DNA of 64,000 nucleotides from an uncultured Pelagibacteraceae bacterium (GTDB lineage: Bacteria; Pseudomonadota; Alphaproteobacteria; Pelagibacterales; Pelagibacteraceae), in assembly GCA_902557235.1 (NCBI GenBank), contig CACDZR010000002.1:62001-126000 (forward strand), written 5' to 3'. Of the stretch, positions 1 through 9,597 are shown in pieces (the first letter of the stretch is position 1; each line of letters begins with the position of its first letter). The notes under the pieces were generated by a model. The model had not been told where the DNA came from. It did no database searches and saw only the letters and a program-made list of their open reading frames with translations. The translations under genes were made by a program, and so were the position numbers.

Positions 1-630
1 TCTGATAACTTAAAAAATAATGAAATCAAAACAAAATTAAAAAATGTATCTGGATTATTGATACCAGGTGGTTTTGGTAAGCGAGGAACTGAAGGAAAAA
101 TTTCTGCAATTAAATTTGCTAGAGAAAATAAGATACCTTTCCTTGGTATTTGCTTTGGAATGCAAATGGCTATTGTTGAATTTGCGCGAAATAAATTAAA
201 GATTAAAAAAGCAGGATCAACTGAATTGGATAGAAAATGTTATCCAGTCATTGGTCTAATCAACGAATGGGATAAAGATGGAAAAATAATAAAAGGAACA
301 GATAAAGATTTAGGTGGAACAATGAGATTAGGCTTATACGAAGCTAAATTAAGAAATAATTCTGCCATAAATAGAATTTATAAATCTAGTTCTATTAAAG
401 AAAGACATAGGCACAGATATGAAGTTAACAATAAACTTAAAAATCAATTTGAAAATAAAGGATTAATTTTTTCAGGAATGTCACCAGATAATAAATTACC
501 AGAAATAATTGAGCTTCAAAATCATCCATGGTTTATAGGAGTTCAATTTCATCCTGAATTTAAATCTAGACCTTTATCTCCTCATCCTTTATTCTCTTCA
601 TTTATCAAAGCATCAAAAAATTATAAATGA
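1..630 (+). CDS. pyrG: CTP synthase, C-terminal part (truncated by window start)
   Basis: Frame open from nt 1; class I glutamine amidotransferase motifs (IPGGFGKRG, FLGICFGMQMA, HPEFKSRP). Confidence 0.93.
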   Translation, partial: SDNLKNNEIKTKLKNVSGLLIPGGFGKRGTEGKISAIKFARENKIPFLGICFGMQMAIVEFARNKLKIKKAGSTELDRKCYPVIGLINEWDKDGKIIKGTDKDLGGTMRLGLYEAKLRNNSAINRIYKSSSIKERHRHRYEVNNKLKNQFENKGLIFSGMSPDNKLPEIIELQNHPWFIGVQFHPEFKSRPLSPHPLFSSFIKASKNYK

Positions 631-1451
631 GTAGTATTAAAGTAAATTGTAATAAAATAGAAATCTCAAACGACAGTAAAATATGCATTATTGCGGGTCC
701 TTGTCAGCTTGAAACTGAACAACATGCTATGGATATGGCTGGTAAAATACAAGATATCACTAAGAAATTTGGAGTTGGTTTTATTTATAAAACATCATTT
801 GATAAAGCTAATAGAACCAGTCTTAAAGGTAAAAGAGGAGCAGGCTTAGATGCTTCGCTTCCAGTTTTTGATAAAATAAAGAAAGAACTCAATGTTCCGA
901 TTTTAACTGATATCCATAATATTGAACAATGCTCAATTGTTGCAAGTCATGTAGATGTTTTACAAATACCAGCATTTTTATGTCGTCAAACAGATTTATT
1001 AGTAGCTGCTGCTAAAACAAATAAAGTCATTAATGTAAAAAAAGGTCAATTCTTGGCGCCTTGGGATATGGTTAATGTTACAAAAAAAATTTCAGACTCT
1101 GGAAATAAAAATATTTTAGTCACTGAAAGAGGTGCTAGTTTTGGTTACAATACTTTAGTGTCGGATATGAGAGCATTACCCATAATGGCAAAAAATGGTT
1201 ACCCAGTTATATTTGATGCTACTCACTCTGTTCAACAACCAGGTGGTCTTGGTGAAAAAAGTGGTGGACAAAGAGAGTTTGTAGAACATTTAGCAAGAGC
1301 AGCAGTTGCAGTGGGTGTTGCAGGAGTTTTTATTGAAACTCATCAAGATCCTGATAATGCCCCTTCCGATGGTCCAAATATGATTCCGTTAAATAAATTA
1401 GAAAGTCTATTAGAACAATTAACTGACATAGATAATTTGATTAAAAAATAA
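627..1451 (+). CDS. kdsA: 3-deoxy-8-phosphooctulonate (KDO-8-P) synthase
   Basis: CIIAGPCQLE, YKTSFDKANRTS, TERGASFGYNTLVSDMRALP, DATHSVQQPGG motifs; overlaps pyrG stop. Confidence 0.95.
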   Translation: MSSIKVNCNKIEISNDSKICIIAGPCQLETEQHAMDMAGKIQDITKKFGVGFIYKTSFDKANRTSLKGKRGAGLDASLPVFDKIKKELNVPILTDIHNIEQCSIVASHVDVLQIPAFLCRQTDLLVAAAKTNKVINVKKGQFLAPWDMVNVTKKISDSGNKNILVTERGASFGYNTLVSDMRALPIMAKNGYPVIFDATHSVQQPGGLGEKSGGQREFVEHLARAAVAVGVAGVFIETHQDPDNAPSDGPNMIPLNKLESLLEQLTDIDNLIKK

Positions 1452-1457
1452 AAATAA

Positions 1458-2714
1458 GTGAGTAAAATTTCAAAAGTAAAAGCCCGACAAGTTTTCGATA
1501 GTAGAGGTAATCCAACAATAGAAGCTGAGGTTTTTGTCAAAAACCAAAGTGCAATTGCAATTTGCCCCTCAGGTGCATCGACAGGAACTTATGAAGCTTT
1601 CGAAAAAAGAGATAAAAACAATAAAAGATACTTAGGAAAAAGTGTTCTGAATGCAATTAATTTAGTCAACACTAAAATCTCAAACAAACTTAAAGGTCAA
1701 AGTGTACATAATCAAGAGAGAATAGACTCTATAATGATTAATTTAGATGGAACTAGACAAAAAACAAAGTTAGGAGCTAATTCTATATTAGCTGTATCAA
1801 TGGCAGCAAAAAAACTTTCAGCAAAAATTAACAAACAACCATTGTATAAAACTTTCCTAGTAAAAAATAATTATAAATTACCTTTTCCACTTATGAATAT
1901 AATTAATGGTGGAGCACACGCTAATAATGGTTTGAGAATTCAAGAATTTATGATTAGACCAGATCGTGCAAAAAATTTTTCTGATGCGATGAGAATTTGT
2001 TTTTTGGTGATTAAAAATTTAAGTAAGATTATTGAGAATAAAGGATTATCTACATCTGTTGGAGATGAGGGTGGATTTGCACCAATGATTTACAATAATA
2101 ATCAAGCGCTAGATTTAATTGTTTCAGCTATTAAGAAGTCAGGTTTTGTAAACGGTAAAGATGTTTCAATCTGTTTGGATGTAGCTGCAAATGAATTATA
2201 TAAAAAAAATAAGTACTCTATTCATTCTAAAAGCTATATTTCTGTAGAAAAATCTATTCAAGAATATAAAAAAATTATTAATAAATACAAAATTAAATCA
2301 ATCGAAGATCCTTTCGCAGAGAATGATTGGATGTCATGGAGCAAGTTAATGAAATCTCTACAAAAAGTGCAGATTGTAGGTGATGATCTTTATGTCACTA
2401 ATCTTGAGCGACTTAAGAAGGGTTTTTTAAATTTATCATCAAATGCAATTTTAGTTAAACTTAATCAAATCGGCACTGTTTCAGAGACTTTAGATGTAAT
2501 TAGATTTGCTCAAACTATAGGATTTAAAACAATCATTTCGCATAGATCTGGCGATAGTGAAGATACATTTATTGCTGACTTAGCAGTGGGTACTAATTCT
2601 AACCAAATTAAAACAGGATCTTTAGCTCGATCAGAAAGAGTTGCTAAATATAACCAATTATTACGTATAGAAGAAGAACTTGGAAAAAAAGCTAGAATGA
2701 ATAAGATTCATTAA
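1458..2714 (+). CDS. eno: Enolase (GTG start)
   Basis: ARQVFDSRGNPTIEAEV, GDEGGFAP, SHRSGDSEDTFIADLAV, IKTGSLARSER. Confidence 0.96.
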   Translation: MSKISKVKARQVFDSRGNPTIEAEVFVKNQSAIAICPSGASTGTYEAFEKRDKNNKRYLGKSVLNAINLVNTKISNKLKGQSVHNQERIDSIMINLDGTRQKTKLGANSILAVSMAAKKLSAKINKQPLYKTFLVKNNYKLPFPLMNIINGGAHANNGLRIQEFMIRPDRAKNFSDAMRICFLVIKNLSKIIENKGLSTSVGDEGGFAPMIYNNNQALDLIVSAIKKSGFVNGKDVSICLDVAANELYKKNKYSIHSKSYISVEKSIQEYKKIINKYKIKSIEDPFAENDWMSWSKLMKSLQKVQIVGDDLYVTNLERLKKGFLNLSSNAILVKLNQIGTVSETLDVIRFAQTIGFKTIISHRSGDSEDTFIADLAVGTNSNQIKTGSLARSERVAKYNQLLRIEEELGKKARMNKIH

Positions 2715-3022
2715 TGCTTCAAAGATTAAAAAAAAATTATTTTCTACTTATATCAGTTTTTCTAATCGTATATTTTTTCTTCAATCTTTTATCAGGTGAA
2801 AGAGGATTAATTTCCTACTATGAAAAAAAACAAATTTTAAATGATTTAAAAATTGAGCAATTATCATTAAAAAATCAAATAAATGACTTGGATTTTAAGA
2901 ATTCATTATTAAGTGACAATCTAGATCTTGATTATATTGAAACTTTAATTAGAGAAAGATTCTTATTTGGTAAAAAAAATGAAAAAATCTATATTATAAA
3001 AAAAGATGACACAAAAAATTAA
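2714..3022 (+). CDS. ftsB: Septum formation initiator family protein (FtsB/DivIC-like)
   Basis: N-terminal TM + short coiled coil, [12 protein letters not shown]; position after eno. Confidence 0.7.
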   Translation: MLQRLKKNYFLLISVFLIVYFFFNLLSGERGLISYYEKKQILNDLKIEQLSLKNQINDLDFKNSLLSDNLDLDYIETLIRERFLFGKKNEKIYIIKKDDTKN

Positions 3023-3938
3023 ACCAAGACATCCTGAAAAAATAAAAAATCCAATTAATCCTATTAAGAAAAAACCTGAATGGATTAGATCTAAATTAAA
3101 TAATAGTAGAGAATTTTTTTTAACGAAATCAATTGTAAATAAAAATAATCTCGTAACAGTTTGCCAGGAAGCAAATTGTCCAAATATAACTGAGTGTTGG
3201 AGTAAAAGACATGCAACCTTTATGATAATGGGTGATACATGTACAAGGGCATGTGCTTTTTGTGATGTAAAAACTGGTAAACCAGAAAAATTAGATAAGT
3301 TAGAACCAATTAAAATATCTCAAGCAGTTAAAAAATTAGACCTAAAACATGTTGTAATTACTTCAGTTGATAGAGATGATTTGAATGATGGTGGCTCAAA
3401 TCATTTTTATGAAGTTATAAATCAAACAAGAAAAACTAATCCTAATACAACTATCGAAGTTTTAACACCTGATTTCTTAAGAAAAGGTGATGCTTATAAG
3501 AAAGTACTAGAAGCTAATCCAGATGTTTTTAATCATAATATTGAAACTGTTCCTAGTCTTTATTTAAAGGTTAGACCAGGTTCAAGATATTTTGCATCTC
3601 TAGAACTTTTAAAAAATGCGAAAAAAATGAACAATAGGGTTTTTACTAAATCTGGAATAATGGTTGGTTTAGGTGAAACAAGAGATGAAATTTTACAAGT
3701 AATGGATGATTTAAAATCTGCTGATGTAGATTTTTTAACCATCGGGCAATATTTACAACCATCCGTAAAGCATTTTCCATTAGATAGATATTATAAACCC
3801 GAGGAGTTTAAAGAATTGGGTGATATTGCAAAAGCAAAAGGTTTTTTATTAGTTTCCTCATCTCCTTTAACAAGATCTTCATATCATGCAGATGAAGACT
3901 TCGCTAAACTTCAACAAAATAGATTAAAAAACCATTAA
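3006..3938 (+). CDS. lipA: Lipoyl synthase
   Basis: Radical SAM motif [40 protein letters not shown]. Confidence 0.95.
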   Translation: MTQKIKPRHPEKIKNPINPIKKKPEWIRSKLNNSREFFLTKSIVNKNNLVTVCQEANCPNITECWSKRHATFMIMGDTCTRACAFCDVKTGKPEKLDKLEPIKISQAVKKLDLKHVVITSVDRDDLNDGGSNHFYEVINQTRKTNPNTTIEVLTPDFLRKGDAYKKVLEANPDVFNHNIETVPSLYLKVRPGSRYFASLELLKNAKKMNNRVFTKSGIMVGLGETRDEILQVMDDLKSADVDFLTIGQYLQPSVKHFPLDRYYKPEEFKELGDIAKAKGFLLVSSSPLTRSSYHADEDFAKLQQNRLKNH

Positions 3939-4396
3939 TGCCAAAAGCTTCAGTTAAGCGATTAATTGAATGTAAAAAAAAAGATTTAATTGATTTAGTT
4001 TTGGATATTGAAAAATACCCAGAATTTGTCCCATTCTGCTTTGATGCAAAAATATATGAAAATAAAAATGAAGGTGATTTAACAAAAATAATTGCAGATT
4101 TAACAATAGGCAAAGGACCATTTAAAGATACTTATAAAAGCGATGTGGTTTTTAATAGAAAGGAGGACTCAATATTTGTTAAGAATATAGAGGGGCCCCT
4201 GAATCATTTATCCAATAATTGGATTTTTGTAGATAAAGAGAATGGAATTACCGAAGTTACTTTTGATATTGATTTTGAAATCAAAAATAAATTTTTAAAC
4301 TCTTTAATGGTAGTATCTTTTCAATTTGGATTAGAGAAAATAGCTGATGCATTTCAAAAAAGAGCAGAAAAGTTATTTAGCAGCTCTAAGAACTAG
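3938..4396 (+). CDS. Coq10/START-like ubiquinone-binding (RatA-type) protein
   Basis: [34 protein letters not shown] typical of the family; follows lipA. Confidence 0.8.
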   Translation: MPKASVKRLIECKKKDLIDLVLDIEKYPEFVPFCFDAKIYENKNEGDLTKIIADLTIGKGPFKDTYKSDVVFNRKEDSIFVKNIEGPLNHLSNNWIFVDKENGITEVTFDIDFEIKNKFLNSLMVVSFQFGLEKIADAFQKRAEKLFSSSKN

Positions 4397-4834
4397 ATTT
4401 AAGGCCTTTTTTACAGTAGCTTTTTGTATTAAGGATCTTTTTTTACTTTTAAATAAACACTTAATTATTTGGATTTTATTTCCTTTTTTAAGCCCAATAT
4501 AAACTAAGCCCACAGGTTTATTTTTGGTACCACCTCTAGGTCCCGCTATACCAGTAATTGAAACATTGATATTGGTTTTTGAAATTCTAGATAAATTATT
4601 AACCATTGCATAACAACATTCGTAGCTCACAGCTCCAAATCTCTTAATAATATTTTTATTTACTTTTAAAATCTTCATTTTTGCTTGATTAGAGTAGGTG
4701 ATCAAACCTAAGTTAAATATTTTTGATGCACCACTTATTGAAGTTATAGCACTTGCTAATAATCCACCAGTGCATGATTCCGCAACCGATATTTTAATTT
4801 TTTTTCTAATTAATAGTTTGATTAATGATTTCAT
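4373..4834 (-). CDS. CinA C-terminal domain protein (PncC-type nicotinamide-nucleotide amidase)
   Basis: SVAESCTGGLLASAITSISGAS, SITGIAGPRGGT(K)NKPVGLVYIG. Confidence 0.9.
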   Translation of the reverse strand: MKSLIKLLIRKKIKISVAESCTGGLLASAITSISGASKIFNLGLITYSNQAKMKILKVNKNIIKRFGAVSYECCYAMVNNLSRISKTNINVSITGIAGPRGGTKNKPVGLVYIGLKKGNKIQIIKCLFKSKKRSLIQKATVKKALNLVLRAAK

Positions 4835-5337
4835 TATACAAAATAACTACTTAAAACCATAAAACAAATTAAAGATAAAACAACATAAAATCCTGCAATT
4901 ACATCATCCATAATTACACCAAAACTATTTTTGAAGTTTTTATCAAAAAAACTTACAGGAAATGGTTTTGCAATATCAAAAAATCTGAATAACACAAAAC
5001 AAATACCGTAAAAAATTAAAGCCTCATTTGGTGATTTTTCTGTGCCATGTGAAATTTCATAAAGATAAATCGGAATTGATTGACCAATAAACTCATCAAT
5101 AATTACTTCTTTGGGATCTTTATTTTCATTATCTTTAATATGATGTGCTACAGCCGGAAAAGATAAAATGAAAACAACTACTAAAAATATTAATACTAAG
5201 TTTGAAGATAAATTAAATGTGTGAAAAAAAATGTAAAGAATAATTACTGTGGCTAAAGATCCAAAAGTACCTGGAATTTTTGGAACTTTACCCAAACCAA
5301 ACATTGTAACGAACAAAGTATTAATAGTTTTAATCAT
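4834..5337 (-). CDS. pgpA: Phosphatidylglycerophosphatase A
   Basis: GLGKVPKIPGTFGSL, DEFIGQ, GVIMDDVIAGFY; polytopic. Confidence 0.88.
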   Translation of the reverse strand: MIKTINTLFVTMFGLGKVPKIPGTFGSLATVIILYIFFHTFNLSSNLVLIFLVVVFILSFPAVAHHIKDNENKDPKEVIIDEFIGQSIPIYLYEISHGTEKSPNEALIFYGICFVLFRFFDIAKPFPVSFFDKNFKNSFGVIMDDVIAGFYVVLSLICFMVLSSYFV

Positions 5338-6436
5338 ATTTTGTTATTGAAATAATTACTTCACACGCAATAGCTTTTTCTTTTCCAATCAAACCAAGTT
5401 TTTCAACTGTTTTACCTTTTAAATTTATTAAATCTTTTTTCAAACCCATGAGTTTGGATATAGAGTTAATGATATGATCTCTGTATTTTGATACCTTAGG
5501 TTGTTCACAAATCAAATTTATATCTAAATTATTTATAAAAAAATTTGATTTATAAAGACTTTCAATTACTGGGTTTAATAATTTTGGAGATCTAATATTT
5601 TTATATTTTTTTGTGTTAGGAAAAAAGGATCCAATATCTTTATTTCTCATTGCACCTAAAATAGCATCTATGATTGAATGTAAAATAACATCTCCATCTG
5701 AGTGTCCTCTCAATCCTGAGTGAAAAGGTATCTTAGCACCACCTAAATAAAGCTTTTTGTTTTTAACTAATCTATGAATGTCAAAACCAATTCCAAAAAA
5801 AGTTTTATTTAATTTTACATCATTTTTAAAAGTAATCTTATTATTAGTATTTTCTCCTTTTATAAATTTTATTTTTCTATTTTTATTTATAAATAGAGTT
5901 GCCTCATCTGTAATTTTATTTTTTTCATTAATTGCAAGTTCGTATAATTTTTTAAATTTAAATGCTTGTGGTGTTTGAGTTAGATAAGTGTTTTCTCTAT
6001 TAAGATTATATAATTCATTTTTTACTTTATATTTTATTGTATCTTTAGAATTTATATATGGAATAACAGCTATATTTTTTGTTAAATGATTTAATAGTTG
6101 TTTTAACAATTTTATAGTAAAATCTGGTCTCGCAGCATCATGAATAAGAACATTATTGGGCTTATACTTTTTAAGATATTTTAAAGCTATTAAAGATGAG
6201 TCAGATCTTTCTTTCCCACCCTTTATTATTTTGACCGAGTTATGAATTTGTTTTTTTTTAAGATGTTTAATGTTGTTAGTTACAACTAAAATTTTTTTAA
6301 ATAGCCTAGAATTAACTGATTTTTCAATAGAGTGATCAATAATTTCTTTATTTTTATAATTGTAGAATTGCTTAGGTATTTTTTTATGAAATCTCTTACT
6401 TTTTCCAGCAGCTAATATTACAAAATAGTTGTTCAT
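5330..6436 (-). CDS. ispDF: Bifunctional IspD/IspF (MEP pathway)
   Basis: N-terminal nucleotidyltransferase AAGKSKRFHKKIPKQF; C-terminal GFDIHRLV...GHSDGDVILHSIIDA. Confidence 0.93.
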   Translation of the reverse strand: MNNYFVILAAGKSKRFHKKIPKQFYNYKNKEIIDHSIEKSVNSRLFKKILVVTNNIKHLKKKQIHNSVKIIKGGKERSDSSLIALKYLKKYKPNNVLIHDAARPDFTIKLLKQLLNHLTKNIAVIPYINSKDTIKYKVKNELYNLNRENTYLTQTPQAFKFKKLYELAINEKNKITDEATLFINKNRKIKFIKGENTNNKITFKNDVKLNKTFFGIGFDIHRLVKNKKLYLGGAKIPFHSGLRGHSDGDVILHSIIDAILGAMRNKDIGSFFPNTKKYKNIRSPKLLNPVIESLYKSNFFINNLDINLICEQPKVSKYRDHIINSISKLMGLKKDLINLKGKTVEKLGLIGKEKAIACEVIISITKYD

Positions 6437-6462
6437 TCCTTTAAATACTATAATTCTTAAAT

Positions 6463-8241
6463 ATGGTTGAATTTTTGAAAAAAAATATTTTCATAATTTT
6501 CCTATCTAGTATTACACTATTTTTAGGATTTTTAACTTTTTTAACATTTATAGACAGAAGTTTTATTGAATTAAATCAAAATAATTTACAATATTTATTG
6601 CTTGTAAATATTTTATTACTTTTATCATTATTCGCATTCGTTTTCTTTGAGGTTAAAAAATCTATTCGAAATGACATTGATAAAGATGGTTTAAAATCGA
6701 ATAAAAAATATATTACTTATTTTTCACTTTTCACATTAATACCTTCAATATTAATTTCAATTTTTTCACTTTTTTTATTTTCCTTTGCACTTGAAAAATA
6801 TTTTGATAAAAAAGTAACAACTGTCGTAAATAATTCCTATGAACTTGCCAAAAGTTATGTTGAGGAAGTAAGAAATAAAATTGAATCTGATATAATATTG
6901 ATTGCTTTTGATACAAACAAAAGTTCTAAATTTTTAAATGACAATAAAAATGAATATATAAGGTTTTTAAAAACTCAAAGATTGATTAGAGATATTGATG
7001 AAATACATATCATTGATCAAAATAAAAAATTACTATTTACCAATTTAGATGATCGTACAAAATATATACCTCCAATAGATAAAACACTTAAACTCGTAAT
7101 AGATGATGATAGACCTCTTAAAATAATAAATGCTCCTGAAAACATCTCAGCTGCTATAATGAGGCTTCAAGCTTTTGACAATAGATTTTTATATATTGTA
7201 AAATATCTTGATAAAGATATATCAAAATATTTAAATGAGTCTCAAGAGGCAATTAATTTTTATTATACTGTTGAGGAAAGAAGCACAGGTATAAAAATTT
7301 CCTTTGCAATAATATATATAATTATAGTTACTCTTTTGCTTTTCATATCAATTACTATTGCTATTAGATTTTCCTCAAGATTTTTTAGGTCTATAAATAA
7401 TCTAATTTCTGCATCTACCGCAATAGGAGAAGGTGATTTAACTACAAAAGTTCCTGAGATAAAAACAGATAAAGATTTGGAAATTTTAAATAAGAATTTT
7501 AATTCAATGATTGTTAGATTAAAAAATCAGCAAGATAAATTGATTATTAATGAAAGATATGAAGCATGGGGTAATCTTGCAAGAAAATTAGCCCATGAAA
7601 TTAAGAATCCTCTTACTCCGATTCAATTATCAATCGATAGAATAAAAGAAAAATACATTAATCAGGTTGATAAAAATGAGAAAGATAATTTTGAGGAAAA
7701 TTTGAAAATTATAAATAATCAGATCAAACAAATAGGTAATTTGGTTAATGAATTTTCTGATTTTGCCAGAATGCCAAAACCAGTCTTAAAAGAAAATGAC
7801 CTGATTAAGATAATTCATGAAAATATTAGATTATTGTCAGAAATAGACAATTCGATTAAAATTAATTTATATAATAAAAAACCTTCAATTTTATTGAAGT
7901 GTGATAAAGAGCAAATTAGCAGAGTAATATTTAATTTGATTAAAAACTCTGTTGAAAGTATTCAGCAAAAAGCTGAAAACACCAGTAATTTCGATAAAAT
8001 TATTACTATTGAAATTTTTGAGAGAAATAACCAAATTTATATTATAATTAAAGACAGTGGGTTAGGTTTTGAAAATATAAAAAATAATATTAAAGATATT
8101 TTAAATCCTTACTTTACTACAAAAAAAAATGGTACAGGATTAGGTCTTTCAATAGTAAATAAGATTATTAATGATCATAAAGGTGAAATAAATTTTGTTT
8201 CGATTCCAAATGGAGCAAAAATAGAAATTATATTTAATTAA
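6463..8241 (+). CDS. ntrY: NtrY-like sensor histidine kinase
   Basis: N-terminal TMs, HAMP, HEIKNPLTPIQLS H-box, GTGLGLSIV; pairs with ntrX. Confidence 0.88.
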   Translation: MVEFLKKNIFIIFLSSITLFLGFLTFLTFIDRSFIELNQNNLQYLLLVNILLLLSLFAFVFFEVKKSIRNDIDKDGLKSNKKYITYFSLFTLIPSILISIFSLFLFSFALEKYFDKKVTTVVNNSYELAKSYVEEVRNKIESDIILIAFDTNKSSKFLNDNKNEYIRFLKTQRLIRDIDEIHIIDQNKKLLFTNLDDRTKYIPPIDKTLKLVIDDDRPLKIINAPENISAAIMRLQAFDNRFLYIVKYLDKDISKYLNESQEAINFYYTVEERSTGIKISFAIIYIIIVTLLLFISITIAIRFSSRFFRSINNLISASTAIGEGDLTTKVPEIKTDKDLEILNKNFNSMIVRLKNQQDKLIINERYEAWGNLARKLAHEIKNPLTPIQLSIDRIKEKYINQVDKNEKDNFEENLKIINNQIKQIGNLVNEFSDFARMPKPVLKENDLIKIIHENIRLLSEIDNSIKINLYNKKPSILLKCDKEQISRVIFNLIKNSVESIQQKAENTSNFDKIITIEIFERNNQIYIIIKDSGLGFENIKNNIKDILNPYFTTKKNGTGLGLSIVNKIINDHKGEINFVSIPNGAKIEIIFN

Positions 8242-9596
8242 TGAGTATTGAAATATTAATTGTTGATGATAATTCAGATATAAGAAATATCTTGAATGAT
8301 CTCATTGAAGATGCAGGCTATAAAACGCGATTAGCTGCAAACTACAATCAAGCGTTAAATGAAATTGACAAAAAAATGCCAGATGTTGCAATACTTGATG
8401 TTAAGTTAGATAAAGGCGACATTGATGGTATACAACTTTTAACACATATAAAATCAAAAAATAATGATGTGCCTGTAATTATGATTTCAGGACACGCAAA
8501 TATAGAGATGGCGGTTAACTCATTAAAGCATGGGGCATTTGAATTTGTTGAAAAACCTTTTGATAAAGCAAGATTATTAAATTTTGTAAGTAGAGCTGTT
8601 GAAAATTTAAATTTGAAAACACAGAACAAAGAATACGAAAATAAACTTTTTTCTTCTTACGAATTAATCGGTGACAGTAAAAATATTATAAATATAAAGG
8701 ACCAAATTGAAAAAATTTCTATTACTGAAAGTAGGATCTTTATTAATGGTCCCTCAGGTTCTGGAAAGGAACTGATTGCACGAAAAATACATAAAAATTC
8801 AAAAAGAAAGAATAAACCCTTTGTAATAATTAATGGTGCTTTACTAGATAATGATAAATATGATTTAGAGTTATTTGGGGAAGAAAAAAATGATGGATCT
8901 ATATCTTACGGTGCATTAGAGAAAGCAAATAAAGGAACACTACTAGTAGATCAGGTTTCAGAAATACCACTTGCAATACAATCAAAGATTTTGAGAGTTT
9001 TAACAGATCAAAAATTTAAAAGAGTAAACGGCAATAATGATATTAATGTTGATGTAAGACTAATTTGTTCATCTAGTAAAGATCTTAAACAAGAGGTAGA
9101 ATTAGGCAATTTTAGAGAAGATTTATTTCACAGATTAAATGTATTTGAAATTAATATTAAACCTTTAAGTGAGAGAATTTCAGATATACCATTACTTATA
9201 AAGTATTTCTCAAAAAAAATTTCTGAAAGTTATAATATTAAAAATTTAGAAATTGATGAAAACAATAGTTATATTTTAAATCATGATTGGCATGGAAATG
9301 TAAGAGAATTAAGAAATTTAATTGAGAGAATTGCAATATTACAACCTAATACTCAAGAAAAAGTTTCGAATATTATTAAGGAGTCTCTAAAATCTGGAGT
9401 AAATAGTAGCAGATTTAATGAAAATAGCTTATCTGTGCCTTTAAAAGAGGCTAGAGAAAAGTTTGAAAAAGAGTATTTAAGTCTTCAGCTTAAAAAGTTT
9501 AATGGAAATATATCCAAAACAGCCACTTTCGTTGGTATGGAGAGAAGTGCACTACATAGAAAATTGAAGGGTCTAGGGATTAAAGAATTTAATTAA
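8241..9596 (+). CDS. ntrX: NtrX-like response regulator (receiver + AAA+ + Fis HTH)
   Basis: Receiver LIVDDNSDIRN, Walker A GPSGSGKEL, Fis-type HTH NGNISKTATFVGMERSALHRKLKGLGI. Confidence 0.9.
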   Translation: MSIEILIVDDNSDIRNILNDLIEDAGYKTRLAANYNQALNEIDKKMPDVAILDVKLDKGDIDGIQLLTHIKSKNNDVPVIMISGHANIEMAVNSLKHGAFEFVEKPFDKARLLNFVSRAVENLNLKTQNKEYENKLFSSYELIGDSKNIINIKDQIEKISITESRIFINGPSGSGKELIARKIHKNSKRKNKPFVIINGALLDNDKYDLELFGEEKNDGSISYGALEKANKGTLLVDQVSEIPLAIQSKILRVLTDQKFKRVNGNNDINVDVRLICSSSKDLKQEVELGNFREDLFHRLNVFEINIKPLSERISDIPLLIKYFSKKISESYNIKNLEIDENNSYILNHDWHGNVRELRNLIERIAILQPNTQEKVSNIIKESLKSGVNSSRFNENSLSVPLKEAREKFEKEYLSLQLKKFNGNISKTATFVGMERSALHRKLKGLGIKEFN

Positions 9597-9597
9597 A

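Noticed and set aside
1343-1540. Minus ORF overlapping kdsA/eno
   Set aside because: Antisense to two well-supported genes with no homology signal; typical shadow ORF.
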